Source: Sabethes cyaneus (lineage: Eukaryota; Arthropoda; Insecta; Diptera; Culicidae). From it: DNA of 64,000 nt. Below the pieces are notes generated by a model, which searched no databases, had not been told where the DNA came from, and saw nothing but the letters and a program-made list of their open reading frames with translations. Below are positions 23,301 to 34,338 of the stretch, one piece after another. Each line of letters starts with the position of its first letter. Position 1 is the stretch's first letter. The position numbers were made by a program, and so were the translations under genes. The DNA lies in NCBI RefSeq assembly GCF_943734655.1, contig NC_071354.1, positions 163,247,142 through 163,311,141 of the forward strand, written 5' to 3'.

Positions 23301-26300
23301 GACTTTATTCCGGTCCGATTTGGCTCTGTTCCGGTTCCGGAACCTGAATCTTTATAGTCGGAAAGTCGGAATAACAAAGTTCGTGCCGCCTTTTAACCGG
23401 ACCGGACCGGAACCCGGACTTCAATTTTCGTTCCGATGTCGAACACTAGTCTTATGCAAGAGTTTGAAATCTAAGAAGAATTAAGTAAAACATGAAAAAA
23501 ACCTAGAATTTTCAAAATAATGTAAATCTGGGGTCCGACAAAGGAGAAAGAGCGAAATTTTTTATCCAGAAGTTATTTCGTCTGAATGTGTCTCTATATG
23601 TCTGCGTTTTGGCACATATTTAAAAAGCCAAGGGTAACCGTTTCCAGGGTCTTTGTTTCTTTACTAAAGGAGGAGCATCTCTTGTAAATCTCTAAACTCC
23701 CCGTTTCATCCATCTTCCACGCAGAGCAGTTGTTCATTACTTTTGCGTTGTCAATGGTCAGCGGATGGTTGTAATTGAAGATATGCTTAGCCACTTTTGA
23801 TCTAAAATGGTGTATCGGACCCTTTTCGTCATCTCTTGATGCTTTTGTTACCTCTGCCAAGTGTTCTTTAGTATGTGTTTCCAGATTCCTTCTAGCCTGG
23901 CCGATGTAAACCTTTTCGCAATGTGGGCAACTGATTTCATAAATCCCGGATTTTCTATGTTCTTCAATCGGGTCTTTAGTTGATCCCAATTTATTTTTGA
24001 GCTGGTTGTTTCGGCTGCTGTAGGTCAATTCCATATTTCCTCTTTTTTCGACGGAGAGGGCGTGTTATATTTTCGTCGTATTCTACTGCCATTCTCCTAA
24101 TTTCTGGTATGAAATTAAACATTGCATCTGTTTACCTACACTACTTTAATATACCCACACATAGATGTTTCACAACCAGGGCGGACGCCAGTTTGTAAAA
24201 ATTTAAATAATATTTTTTGAGGTAAACTTTGTCTGTGTGTTAAAATAGAGTAGTAGTAGTAGTAGGGGAAAGCCACCATCATTTCAAGGACTTGCCAATG
24301 TATGTGGGTAGAATTACAGTAGATCCAAATTTGATTATCAAATGAATTTCACACTAATGCTGTTACAGAAGGGCCAAAAGGGATTGGGCGGACCCACAAG
24401 CAGAGGCACTTGTGCGCATTCCGGGGTTATAAGAGTCGCCTTCCAGCATTAGGATCCTTCCATGTAATAATCAATTTCGCTATACCAACTTTAACCCACG
24501 TGATGATTTGTTTGTTTTGAATTGAGAAGTGCCATATTTGCTTCAGACCTTAAGGATTCAGGTTGGCAATCCACTCCGTCATCCAGCCTTCCACATTTAT
24601 GATATCAATAATAATACTGTTAATATATGATATGATATTAAGATGAAATGTGGTATAAATGATAAAAATAGAACAATCTCACCAGCAGTCCTTCGTATGG
24701 AATAGAGTAGCGTCCTTTGGGTTCCATAAATGCTTCTTATTTAATTTTAATTTTTAAAAGTTAATTTAATTTTTCATTCTGGTATCCATGTGCAGTATTA
24801 AAACTCGTTTTGGCCAGTTTTTACTATATAGCAGGAGATGCTTCATAAGCTAAAACGAAAAAAATAATTAAAATAACTTATTAGGCTTACCTATTAGCTA
24901 GGCCGTGTGGCTCCGCCGTCTGCCCAAAACCGCGGTTTTGAGACCAGGCAGCCGGGAACCACCCAGCAACGCACCTCCTAGCTTGGCTACTCAATAGAGA
25001 ATTACCAGGTATGGCCACGTGGAGGCGCTAGGTAGGGGCTTGGGATGGCTAGAGCTATACTTTGTCTGTGTGTTAAAATAGAGGTCCAAAACTAAGGTTA
25101 TATGAATTTTACTGCCTTTTTCTATTCTATTTGATACTCAGAAAAAAATCATTAACTAAATTATCGTTCTGATTTGTTATTATATAACATTCTAGCTGAC
25201 CCAGAAAACTTTATATTGCCCCAAATTAAACTGTGCTATACATAAATTGCTAATCTCGGATAACCTCTGTCACGATCTCAAGCTTTGCAAGTTTCTGAGA
25301 AGTTCAACCTTAGATGATTCAGAATACATTAAAATACGAATTTTCAAGTTTCCTCACAGTAAAGTAGAAAACAGTTCCCCCCATTGCTACGCCAGATAAA
25401 ATAAAGCTGATAACATTCAAATATTCGCCGTGATTTTATAACATTTCGCCGAATTTTCCAACCGCAAAAACCATTTCACGGAAAACCAATTCTCGGTTGA
25501 CCATAACGGTATGTAAAGTAGAGCTAGCATTGAAGGAAGGGTAAACCCCAGTACACACAAGCACGTATAAAATTTAATAAGCATATCGTTCACTCAATAG
25601 CGATTCTAGCAAAAAATCCAGTGAAGGTTACACAGCAATTACCCAAGCTATATCACAATAGATTAACGATACTGGTCGCAGTGACTATGGACTCGTCAGG
25701 AAGAAAAAACCATAGAAAAAATCCTGCCTCCAAAAACCCAAACATACCAAATTTGATTCAATTTGTTTAATTAGTTCTCGAGTTATGCAGAAATTTGTGT
25801 TTCTTATGTATGAAAGCCCCCTCTATTAGAGGGAAAGGGGTCTCTAACCATCGTAAGAACTTTTCCCGGCCCCAAAAACCCCTACATACAAATTTTCACG
25901 CCGCTCGGTTCAGTAGTTTCTGAGTCTATAAAGAACATACAGACAAACAACCAGACAGAAATTCTTTTGTATATGTAAAGTTTGGGCCCTATTCTTACAG
26001 TCACCTTACTCACCTCATTTCGCTCACCGGGCCTATTCTTACAGTCATCCTCACCTCACCTTACAGGCCCCATTAGATTTTTGATTAGATTTGAGCGGAG
26101 TCACCTAGGTAAACGCCAGTGCTCAAATAGACTTATGAGCTTATTTTAACCTCTGCTCAATTTCCAACGCTAGTCACCTAGACTACTAGGAGGGGTCCTA
26201 GGCAGAATCTGGAGCCCTAAACATTTGCAATAGGATAGAATACAACATTTGTTTGTACGGTTTGTACCTATATAGGTAGGGTAGATGCTCCAGTAGTTGT

Positions 26301-29300
26301 GGTAGCACCAGTAGTGGTGGAAACTCGAAATATATCATAATTTTGGCGGATTTCGAGATAATTTCAGTTTTCTATTGTTAAATATATATTTGTTAACAGT
26401 TTTATCTTAGATTCACAGTTAAAATTCAAGATGTTGGTACAAAAATTGCAAATTCCTTATCAGCGGACCAATCAAGTGTAATTGCTTAAGAAATTCGTTA
26501 CAATCCATAGCATTTTAACAAGCCTACGCTGTTATCCACCTGCTCCCATGCTCGCTGCATGCGTTGCTAAGACGGTAAACAACATTCCACTATTATAGGC
26601 AAATTTTCCACTATTATAGGAACATTACCACTACTTTGGGAGCATATACTAATGTCAGGAAAAGCAATATTTTAGATATATCAACCAGCAGAATCGTATA
26701 ATTTTGGTATGTATTTAAAGCCAACATTATGGTGCACCATATTATCATGTAGTTCAATTGGAAACTGCTAAATTGAGCGTTCAAATTGTCTTTACACACT
26801 ATCCACCGACATAATCCCTCCATTACTGGAGCATCTACCCTATGTATGAATGTATGTATAGGGGAAGCCACCATCAGTTCAAGGACCTGCCAGGGTATGT
26901 GGGCTTACAGTAGATTTGATTGTCAAATGAATTTCACATCAAAGCTGTTGCAGAAGGGTTAAGAGTTTGGGCTGTGTAATAATCAATTTTACTGCTGCAA
27001 CTTTTACGCACGTGATAGTTTGGTTGTTCGAAGAATGCATTATAAATATTGTTTCAGACCTTCAGGAGTTTCCTCCTGGTAATTCCGGATGACTAATCAC
27101 CCCATCCTCCAGTCTTCCACTCATATGATGCCTCTGTATTCTGACCCTCCCTTAAGATGATCATATAATGAATTTATGGCATGATATAGAATGAAATAGA
27201 ATGAAATAGAATAAATATGGATAAAAATAAATCGATTTCACCGAAGCAGTACAGAATGAAACTCGAACGACGTAAAAAAAATCTGGACTGGATCAAAGTT
27301 GACTAAAGTGCTAAAAATGCCAAAATTAACAGTGCGTAATGTTTCAAGTGCCAGTAGTACGCAATAATTGAATTGTGAAACTGAGTTGTTATTTATGCAA
27401 CTTTTTACAAGTTAAATGCAGTAACAAAAGCACAACTTATAAAAAATCGTTTGTTATCGATATTAGCTGCATATGCGTTATAAACGAATAAAACGTTACG
27501 TTTTATTTCAATAGCACGTATATTCGCAGTGAGTCAGGTAAAACAGTAGATGCCAACTATCAAACCACACGGAATATCTTCTCACGAGAAGGCTATAGGT
27601 CTTACAGTGCCAGTAAACATCAGTTAAGGCTTGAGAAGGCTATAGGTCCTACATACATTATGACTGCGACCAGTATTTTGATCTATTGTGATACCGTCCA
27701 AGTGTTGTATTCCGCACTTCGTTCTTTTTGCAGTATCGCTATCGTGTGAACGAACTGCTGTTCATTATGTTCATTATGCGTGCTTAAAGTGTCAATGTCG
27801 GTGTTTTCACCTCCTTTTTTTCTTTTCTGGTTTTTACTACCTTAGGTTTTTACTACCCAACCTGAGACGAGACGTAACAATTGGCTTGTTTGTCTTCTTT
27901 GCGATACTTTCGATACTTTTCACACGTTGTCTAGCTGCTGATGCTGATGTTGATTTTTTTTCATGTTTTTTCATGCGTGCAAAGTAGTCCAATTCGCCAA
28001 TCAACGGCTGGTCTAAAATGGTCTAATTTGCTATGTGTTGGCACGTCTCGTCTCAGTCTAGAAGCAGGAAGCACGGAGACTAGATATAATTTGCCCTTGA
28101 ACAAGAAGCTTTTCAATCGTACCTCAAGCAAGTACCATTCTTATAACTAGCCCCGGTTAGAGGCTTCATGCTCGGTAAAGACGAGTTCTTTTACATTCCG
28201 AATTTTATTCCTTGAACTAGGTAGTGGAACAAGTTATAATTTATCCTTGGACAAGGCGCTTCAATCGCATCTTATGCAAGTGCCATTCGTCAAGAGGTCC
28301 CAATGTTGGTAAATGCAGAATTCAATAGGAAGGAAATATGTACCCAAGTAACATTTTTGTTATATAATAGCTTATTAAACTATTGTACAGCTAATTTCCA
28401 TGGCACAAGTGCTTGATAAGCTATTACACAACAAAAATGTTACTTGGGTAGAGGGGCTTGAGAATAAACCCATACTAAAGTCACTTAACATCGAATGGTC
28501 TGATTCTACTAAGATTTAAATCAATGACCACTCGCTTGTCAAGGTAGACTCGACAATCTTGTGGCTACAGGGCCCCCTTGACTATAGATAGCAGATTCCT
28601 TGTATTAAAAAAACTGTCAAAACGTGTTTCCAAAAGAACATGACGTCATTATGTCCTATGCGACATAAAGTTACCGTTATATGCTGGCCTGATTTAGCCA
28701 GCTGTCACTACTTGGTGTCAGAGTGGTATGCAGCTAATAATTGGATATTCATATTCGGAAGGAACGAGGAAATAATATGAATTGATTGGCAGGTGACTAA
28801 CGACTAATTGTATTTCTCTTCTCGAAAAAAATTGAAAATTAATTCACAAATTGCTTCGATTCGGAAAACTAACACTCCTCCTCGACATCGAAGGCTGGAA
28901 TTCCCTTAGCTTTGCTAATTTAATGCTTGCTAACGGTTTCTTCATCATATCTGTCAACATGTCTTCGGTCGGACAGTACAGCAAACTGATGACATTCTTA
29001 TTTTTCATGTCTTTGATGAAGCAGTATTTCACATCAACATGCTTCGATCGCGGATCTAACAACTCGTTTTCCACTTGCCGGATACAGCTCTGATTATTTT
29101 CGCGGATGCAAATCGGATGACCAATTGGCTTTCTGAAGTCGTTCAATAGCTTTAGTATCCATTGAAGTTCTTGGCATGCTTCGGCTAGTGCAATGAATTT
29201 CGCTTCTGGGGATAATAGAGCCACGCACGATTGCTTCCTTGAAGCCCAGCTCACGACTCCGAGGAAAATGAGGAAACTAGAAGTTGATTTTCTGTCGTAT

Positions 29301-32300
29301 GTGTTCCCGGCCTAATCTGCGTCGCAGTAGACTTCCAATGTAGTGTTTGATGATCCGAGCTGCACCACAAAGTGTCCTGTATGTACAAGGCACCGTAGTA
29401 CCCTTTTAGCCTCGTTCCAATCCTTGGTTGGCTGACGGAACGTCCCAAGATCGAGGATCTAATGGAGATGTCCGGTCGTGAATTCACCGCGATATACAGC
29501 AAATCTCTTGGTAGGCTACCAGGCTTTGGTAAAAGTCGCTTCTTGGTAGTTCCACCGAATTCTCCTCCTTTTGCTGATATCCTGGATCCATTGGAATTTT
29601 GGACCCTTTCACAACCGTGAGACCAAACTGACTGGCAAGTTTCGTTATGTGTGCCTGTTGGTTTAAACAGTAACCTTTTGTAGATTTAGGCACCTGAGTC
29701 CCAAGAAACAGCTGGATGTCGCATAACACAGTCAACTTGAAACATCGTTTCAGGTGTTTAACGATTTCTGAAACTCTTCCTCGCTGCTGCACACAACCAG
29801 AATATCGTTAGCGTAAATGAGAAGGAACGAGTTCTGGTCATTCTTAGTCCGAAGATAGAGGCATGCATCTGCAGTTGACTCACGAAATCCAGCTTGTTTG
29901 AAGACGCTGTTGATGGTTTTGTTGCACACTCATGCCGCTTGCTTAAATCCATGTAAACTGCGGTTGAGACGGTATACCTTCGCCGTACTTGGCCAAAATA
30001 GATGTTTATGCGGAAGCGTCAGTTAAGGCTGGCTGGCTCTAACTAGCAGACAGTCGCCCAGAGAACGACCGAACCTTCCCTTGGCCCATCATGCCATGGT
30101 TTTTATGACCAATTTTAGTCGTAAAGACCACTATAAAATTAAAATAAAACTCATACTGTTACTTGGGATCACTTGGGGACTTGAACCAGCTGTAGATAAA
30201 TGTTTTGCCGTCGATCACCAACTCTCCCAACGTCCTCCAACTGCAACTAACAGAAAATTTTCGGGTGCAGCTTAAACGGAGCATTTGCTCTAATAATTTT
30301 GTGACCAAAGTGTCGCCAAGGCCACGAAAGAGTTGAATAATATACCTATGACTATCTTTTGATCGGCCATAGCGATGGTTTCGGCGAACTGCTGCAAAGT
30401 CACCAGGCAGGGCGTCGATACCGTTTTATGGAAACCCTAAAAACGTTGGATTGAAGGAAAAGTTGTTTCATTGAATTATCTTTTCTATATTTTTCATCAC
30501 CATTCAAAATTAGTCCACCTTTTCAAAACATATGTTAAGCGCAACGAAGTATTGGATAAGCAGCGAATACGAAATAACGGTAAACTTGGAAGGAACACTG
30601 ATTTGAATGTAATGTAATATTGTGAAACTAAAGCTGAATGAAAATACGGCAATCCAGCCTTTTATGTTTTTTTGTGACATTCCAATTTCGAATTATAGGT
30701 TTTTCTATATGTCCAGATTAATATTCAGCCAAGCTTTACATAGGCGGAGTTAGATTTAGACCTCTGCTCATTTTAGGTCAAATAATATCAACTGCGAGGT
30801 ATGATGCTGGTCTAACAAGAAAATCGTCGTATGTTCGAATCTCGGCTGACGGGTGCTGCTAGAGTTAGTAGCATCGTTACACTAGCCCCGTAATTATCTT
30901 GTACTCTAATAACCAGTTGCGAAGTCTGTCCATAAAGAAGAAGGGTAATGCCTTATAGACGGTTATACCAAAGGGTGTGCTTTTTGGTGTACCGAATCTT
31001 GCGAACTGTTTCTGTGTATTCTGTGTGGTTCTGTGACCTTAAATTGGGAGATGATTGAGTGTGAAGCTAATTTCACAATGGATTGTTTAAACTTTGTTAA
31101 CAAGTTCGGTTTTTATTGACTTTTATTTGATCGTGGTGTAGTTTGCTGAAAACCTTCAAATAATTTCGCATAACTTTATGCGGTTCAATGAGCATACGTT
31201 TGATTTTTCGGATTACCCACTAGTGTCCAAGCTTTTCTTAATTTTCAATAATTTTTGATCCTTCGACCTTCGCACGAAATAAATGTTTTAATTGAACGTA
31301 ATAACTCAAACTAAGTATTTTAATGGATAGATTTACTATAATGGAAAGGCAGGAGTGTATATTCATATATAAAAATTAAATAGATATACGCTCAAGTCGT
31401 TTTTTACGGGAAGGACGCGTTCCGCGTAAATCGAAACCGCGTGAAAAAACCGCTTCAATTTCGAAATTCGGGTGAAAAAAAAACCATTGGAGAAAACCGA
31501 AAAAAACATATGCAAATACCCAAACGACAAAAAATCGAACACAAACTGAATCGAAACTGTTGTAAAGCAGCAAACAATTTTTGATAAAAGCAAAATCACC
31601 AGGAAAACCAATTTAATTTGCCTGGAAGTTAACAAAATAACTGAACGGAGATTAGAACAAAATCAAACCAGCGTTATAAACTTGGTCATGTGCTTTGGTC
31701 ATGTGTCAATAAGTCTAGGTGGCCTAGAGAATGTGTCGTACCTTATCTATTATCACGTTCGTTCGCACATTGATTAAAATAAATTCTCTATATTTTTTTC
31801 CAGATCAAACTGTCCGGTGCCTGCGGTCTTGCCTCAGCTCTTACTTGCGCTCTCGTGACGGTCACCACAACGGTGTTGCATATGAGCCGGCTTCAGGTGT
31901 TGCGTGAGTGTGAATACACTCAGAAAACACGAACATGCACGTGCTATTCGGTTACGGCCGAAAAACAAGCAGAAGGCATTGACGACAACGTGCGGTTTGT
32001 GTTCGATTCAACCTCCGACTGTGGAGTCGTACATGGTGCGCTGTACTCGTGTCTACGTGCTGTATTCGGACTTTCAGTAGCCGGCGTTTTGGTTGCCGTG
32101 TTCAGTTGCATGCTTGTATACCAGCTTCTGAGTCACGAGCGTAAGAAGATGTACTGGGAACAGTTGGAATTGAGATGTAGATCGCTGTACTCTGGACAGC
32201 AGGGGCCTTCGGTGCTGCCATCCGGTCCAATGCTAGGAGGAGCACGTAATGGGAATTGTCGATGTTGCGAACAATGTCACGCCCACCGGAATGTAATGCC

Positions 32301-34338
32301 TTCTGCCTATCCTTGGGAAGGTGACCAGCGCTTTTGGACTCCTGGACAGGCCGGAAACTTTTATTCACCTAACCCTGGAGGAGAAGAGAATCCAGCCGGC
32401 AATAGACTAAATCAAAATGGTAGACGCATGCCTGGATGGAGCTGGCCAAGAATGCCATGGCAGCGAAACGACTCACAACGCATGTCTCCACATAGCCCGG
32501 ACTCACAATATGGATTCTCAAACAGAGCTACTGGTGCAGATGCTGGTCCAATTGGATCGAATCAACCGCGGTATAATGTTATTGAGCAGCAGTATGGTAT
32601 TTGGGGACCGCCACCCCCTTACAGTGATCCGAACAGTCCAGCCCGCAGGGGTCGCTATCAGTATATCCATCCAGCTCAGTGCCAACCTATGATTGAATCA
32701 AACGTTCCACCCACAAATATAGCAATTCTTGAGTGCCACCAACACCCAATGGCTTCCGAAAGTCATTCCATCCAACAATACAATAACTCATCCCAACCGA
32801 ATGCGTTCCGAAACCCAGGTAAACGACAGGCATTTAAACCGGCTAAGGATAACTATGAAAATACCCCATCGGATAGTGATGGACCAAGAGATCGATTTTC
32901 AAACACCCTTCCTTTGAGAAAGACGAAAAAACGCGTCGAAGCTGGTGCCAAAAGTATAGGACCGAATCAACCTGCTGCCAGGGTAAATGTGCAAAATGTG
33001 TTCAATTCTGATGCATCCCACGGGCAGCATAATTCCGTCGACACATCGGAAAATGAGTACAACGAACCATCTCTTCCGAATAATGAGCCTAGTTGCAGTA
33101 GCCAAGCTCCTTCAACGCACGCGAAGACCAGAAAAATTAAGACTGGTGTTGAAAATACAGGATTTCAGACTGTCGAAGCTCTAGAGGCTGAGGCTCTGAA
33201 TGGAAAAATTATGGAACCAACTGAGTCAGAAGTGTATTTTGCAGATGTTAGCAGTTGTTGCAACATGTCCGTCAAAAATGACAATTACTACGATGATGCC
33301 AACCAAAGACGCAAAAGTGTGAAAGACAAAAATAAACAAATTCATGAACCAGAACAATTCAGCAAAGAACAGGCTGATGACTATATTGCTCAGAGATTTG
33401 GAAAACGGGAACCATCCGTCCGCAGTAGGTTACCTTTTCCTCAGATTATTCCGGAGACGTTCGAAAAGCCTATGGTGATGCCAAGACCATCGTTGATGCA
33501 TAAAGATATTTCCCGGCAGAGTATGTGCTCGGTAGAGTCCGGCGAAAAAACAGACTACACGGACCTGTCGCCTGCTACACCTAGTGCAAACTTCCCATCG
33601 GTAACATATCCTCAACAAGAGCCCAGCAACAACTTGAATCCAACAAGCAGTGGTAATTTAACCAATTCCAATAACGCTGCTCCGGATTTTTCCTCCGAGC
33701 CCAATAGTTCAAACTTCATCGCCTCATATCCATACTCATCAAACGAACAAAGTCAAGAAGCCCATCGACGTTCAACAAAAAACTTGCAGGACCTATTTTT
33801 GGCCCCCGATTCACAGTACGAGGTAATCAAAGAAGCCAGTAAGTACAATGAAACAACTCCCCTAACGATGCCCTACCTGACCCAGCAGGACATGTCCACC
33901 CAGTTTTCATATCATCCGAGTAAGATGGTTCCTGCATCACGGGACCACACCAACTACCAGCATTCGCATTCCATAGTCCCCCAGCAAAATGTTCCACAGC
34001 AGTTTCAGCAAACCAACCAATTAAAAGCAAGATCACCTAAGAATCTTAATATCACTCCCATCAAACGACAAAGTCTGGGGACCAACATAAGTTCAATCAT
34101 CCAGAATCTAAGCGGCAGCGAGGCCGGTCTTTTGTATCCGGAAGGACGGCACGCCGTCGTCGCTGGTACAAACACCGTGGGAGCGGGAAACTGTAACGCT
34201 GCAGGAAGACCAAACGGACTGAGGGATCCGGAACCAAGCCAGCGAACTCGGACGATAGAGGATAATGGTGACAACGACGGCGAAAGCAGCAACGACGAGA
34301 ACGGCGAGTCGGACCTCAGCGATCGTCGTCGATTGTGA
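20309..34338 (+). CDS. Predicted four-pass membrane protein with PPPPY tail
   Basis: Six coding exons join in frame through GT-AG introns with matching phases: 20309-20601, 20664-20857, 22330-22464, 22533-22699, 22763-22825 and 31804-34338. They give 1128 residues. The N-terminal about 210 residues are polar, with a proline-rich GPPLPPRP near 145, and are probably cytosolic. Hydrophobic segments lie at about 217-243, 250-275, 287-309 and 367-393. The loop between the last two has four cysteines (ECEYTQ…CTCY…DC) and is probably extracellular. A conserved-looking juxtamembrane stretch, HERKKMYWEQLELRCRSL, follows, then a Cys cluster and about 650 low-complexity residues with a PPPPY (553-557) that could bind WW-domain ubiquitin ligases. 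This layout recalls the ENTREP/FAM189 family, but I assign that only tentatively. The first-exon start has a good context (aaacaATGac). The exon 3 acceptor is the least certain junction. The last exon also holds the stop at 34336-34338. Confidence 0.75.
23231..23438. repeat. GC-rich palindromic foldback element
   Basis: Two arms of about 70 bases are close reverse complements. Each contains TCCGGGTTCCGGTTCGGTCC-like sequence followed by GGCACGAACTTTGTTATTC. A 60-base centre separates them. The CCGG-rich arms contrast strongly with the surrounding AT-rich intron. It is non-coding. The related style of repeat at 54987-55336 suggests a hAT-type MITE, but I could not find a clear 8-bp target duplication here. 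Confidence 0.75.
23594..24034 (-). pseudogene. Penelope-like element GIY-YIG endonuclease fragment
   Basis: The 146-codon frame reads GIYEISCPHCEKVYIGQARR…TKEHLAEV. This is the GIY-YIG nuclease motif with the CxxC insertion found at the C terminus of Penelope-like retroelement proteins. In intact elements this domain nicks target DNA and follows a reverse transcriptase. No reverse transcriptase is visible upstream on the minus strand (24035 onward), so the copy is 5'-truncated. The frame itself carries no stop. It lies within the 9-kb intron, antisense to the host gene. Confidence 0.8.
24226..25083 (-). mobile_element. Short RTE-derived element with long direct repeats
   Basis: A 25-bp perfect direct repeat (ACTTTGTCTG…AAATAGAG) bounds the insert at 24226-24250 and 25059-25083. 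On the minus strand the insert begins with ATAGCTCTAGCCATCC…GCGCCTCCACG, which resembles the 5' region of the RTE LINE near 59585, and ends in a (CTA)5 tail (TAG repeats on the plus strand, 24251-24265). The long target duplication plus a microsatellite tail fits an RTE-mobilised non-autonomous element. A second, less complete relative lies at 26865-27215. Confidence 0.7.
25720..25990. repeat. Unclassified interspersed repeat fragment
   Basis: Contains phrases such as 'ctctaaccatcgtaagaac', 'cggttcagtagtttctgag' and 'cagacaaacaaccagacag'. That is the style of a common dipteran interspersed repeat. No boundaries or coding content could be defined; the assignment rests on remembered similarity. 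Confidence 0.35.
26279..26840. mobile_element. MITE related to that at 6429
   Basis: The ends GGGTAGATGCTCCAGTAGT and ACTGGAGCATCTACCC are reverse complements, with TA flanks at 26277-26278 and 26841-26842. The first about 50 bases also resemble the 6429-6646 element (CACCAGTAGTGGTGGAAACT). It is non-coding and longer (562 bp) than its relative. Confidence 0.75.
26865..27215 (-). repeat. Partial second copy of the 24226-25083 family
   Basis: From GGGGAAGCCACCATCA onward it tracks the sequence at 24266-24640 with substitutions and small gaps, in the same orientation. It ends in short tandem 'gaatgaaata' units near 27190. It lacks the RTE-like 5' segment. Confidence 0.6.
27216..28340. other. 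Intronic sequence with a local duplication
   Basis: No gene is seen. A stretch of about 55 bp at 28085-28140 recurs with changes at 28236-28290 (both contain TATAATTT…CAAG…GCAAGT.CCATTC). A short 'gagaaggctataggtc' repeat occurs at about 27586 and 27632. Confidence 0.5.
28341..28450. repeat. Short MITE with 37-bp inverted repeats
   Basis: TACCCAAGTAACATTTTTGT at the left end and the complementary ACAAAAATGTTACTTGGGTA at the right end extend to about 37 bp of paired sequence in only 110 bp. Confidence 0.75.
28844..30000 (-). pseudogene. Degenerate Ty1/copia reverse transcriptase-RNase H
   Basis: Minus-strand frames in order give KVYRLNRSLHGFKQA (about 29990-29945, the copia 'LYGLKQ' region), then ADD-box and downstream reverse transcriptase sequences in several shifted frames (29952-29484). 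RNase H follows: SWASRKQSCVALLSPEAKFIALAEACQELQW with KHVDVKYCFIKD (29254-28844). Multiple frameshifts and stops are present and no LTRs or integrase are seen, so this is an old internal fragment. Confidence 0.85.
30788..30960 (+). mobile_element. Truncated tRNA-related SINE
   Basis: It matches the SINE at 47973-48192 over its anticodon arm, B box (GTTCGAATC) and body (for example CGTCGTATGTTCGAATCTCG), but the 5' end of the tRNA-like head is degenerate or missing. Target duplications were not found. Confidence 0.7.
31380..31455. repeat. Fragment of the ACTCAAGT-end MITE family
   Basis: GCTCAAGTCGTTTTTTACG and the following CGCG-containing segment resemble the ends of the MITEs at 41327 and 53242. 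Only one clear end is visible. Confidence 0.45.

Larger units (their letters stand above)
22826..31803 (+). other. 8.98-kb intron of tetraspan gene
   Basis: Donor GTAAGT at 22826 and acceptor TTTTTTTCCAG ending at 31803, both phase 0. The intron holds a GC palindrome, Penelope and copia fragments, an RTE-derived element, MITEs and a SINE, each listed separately. The remaining sequence is AT-rich without genes. Confidence 0.75.

Noticed and set aside
27688..27987. 99-codon hydrophobic frame as a membrane protein
   Set aside because: It lies inside the large intron, is built from pyrimidine-rich low-complexity DNA and has no supporting signal.
31855..34338. Separate gene starting at 31855
   Set aside because: That start is a GTG; the frame continues upstream to a splice acceptor at 31803 and joins the tetraspan exons in phase.
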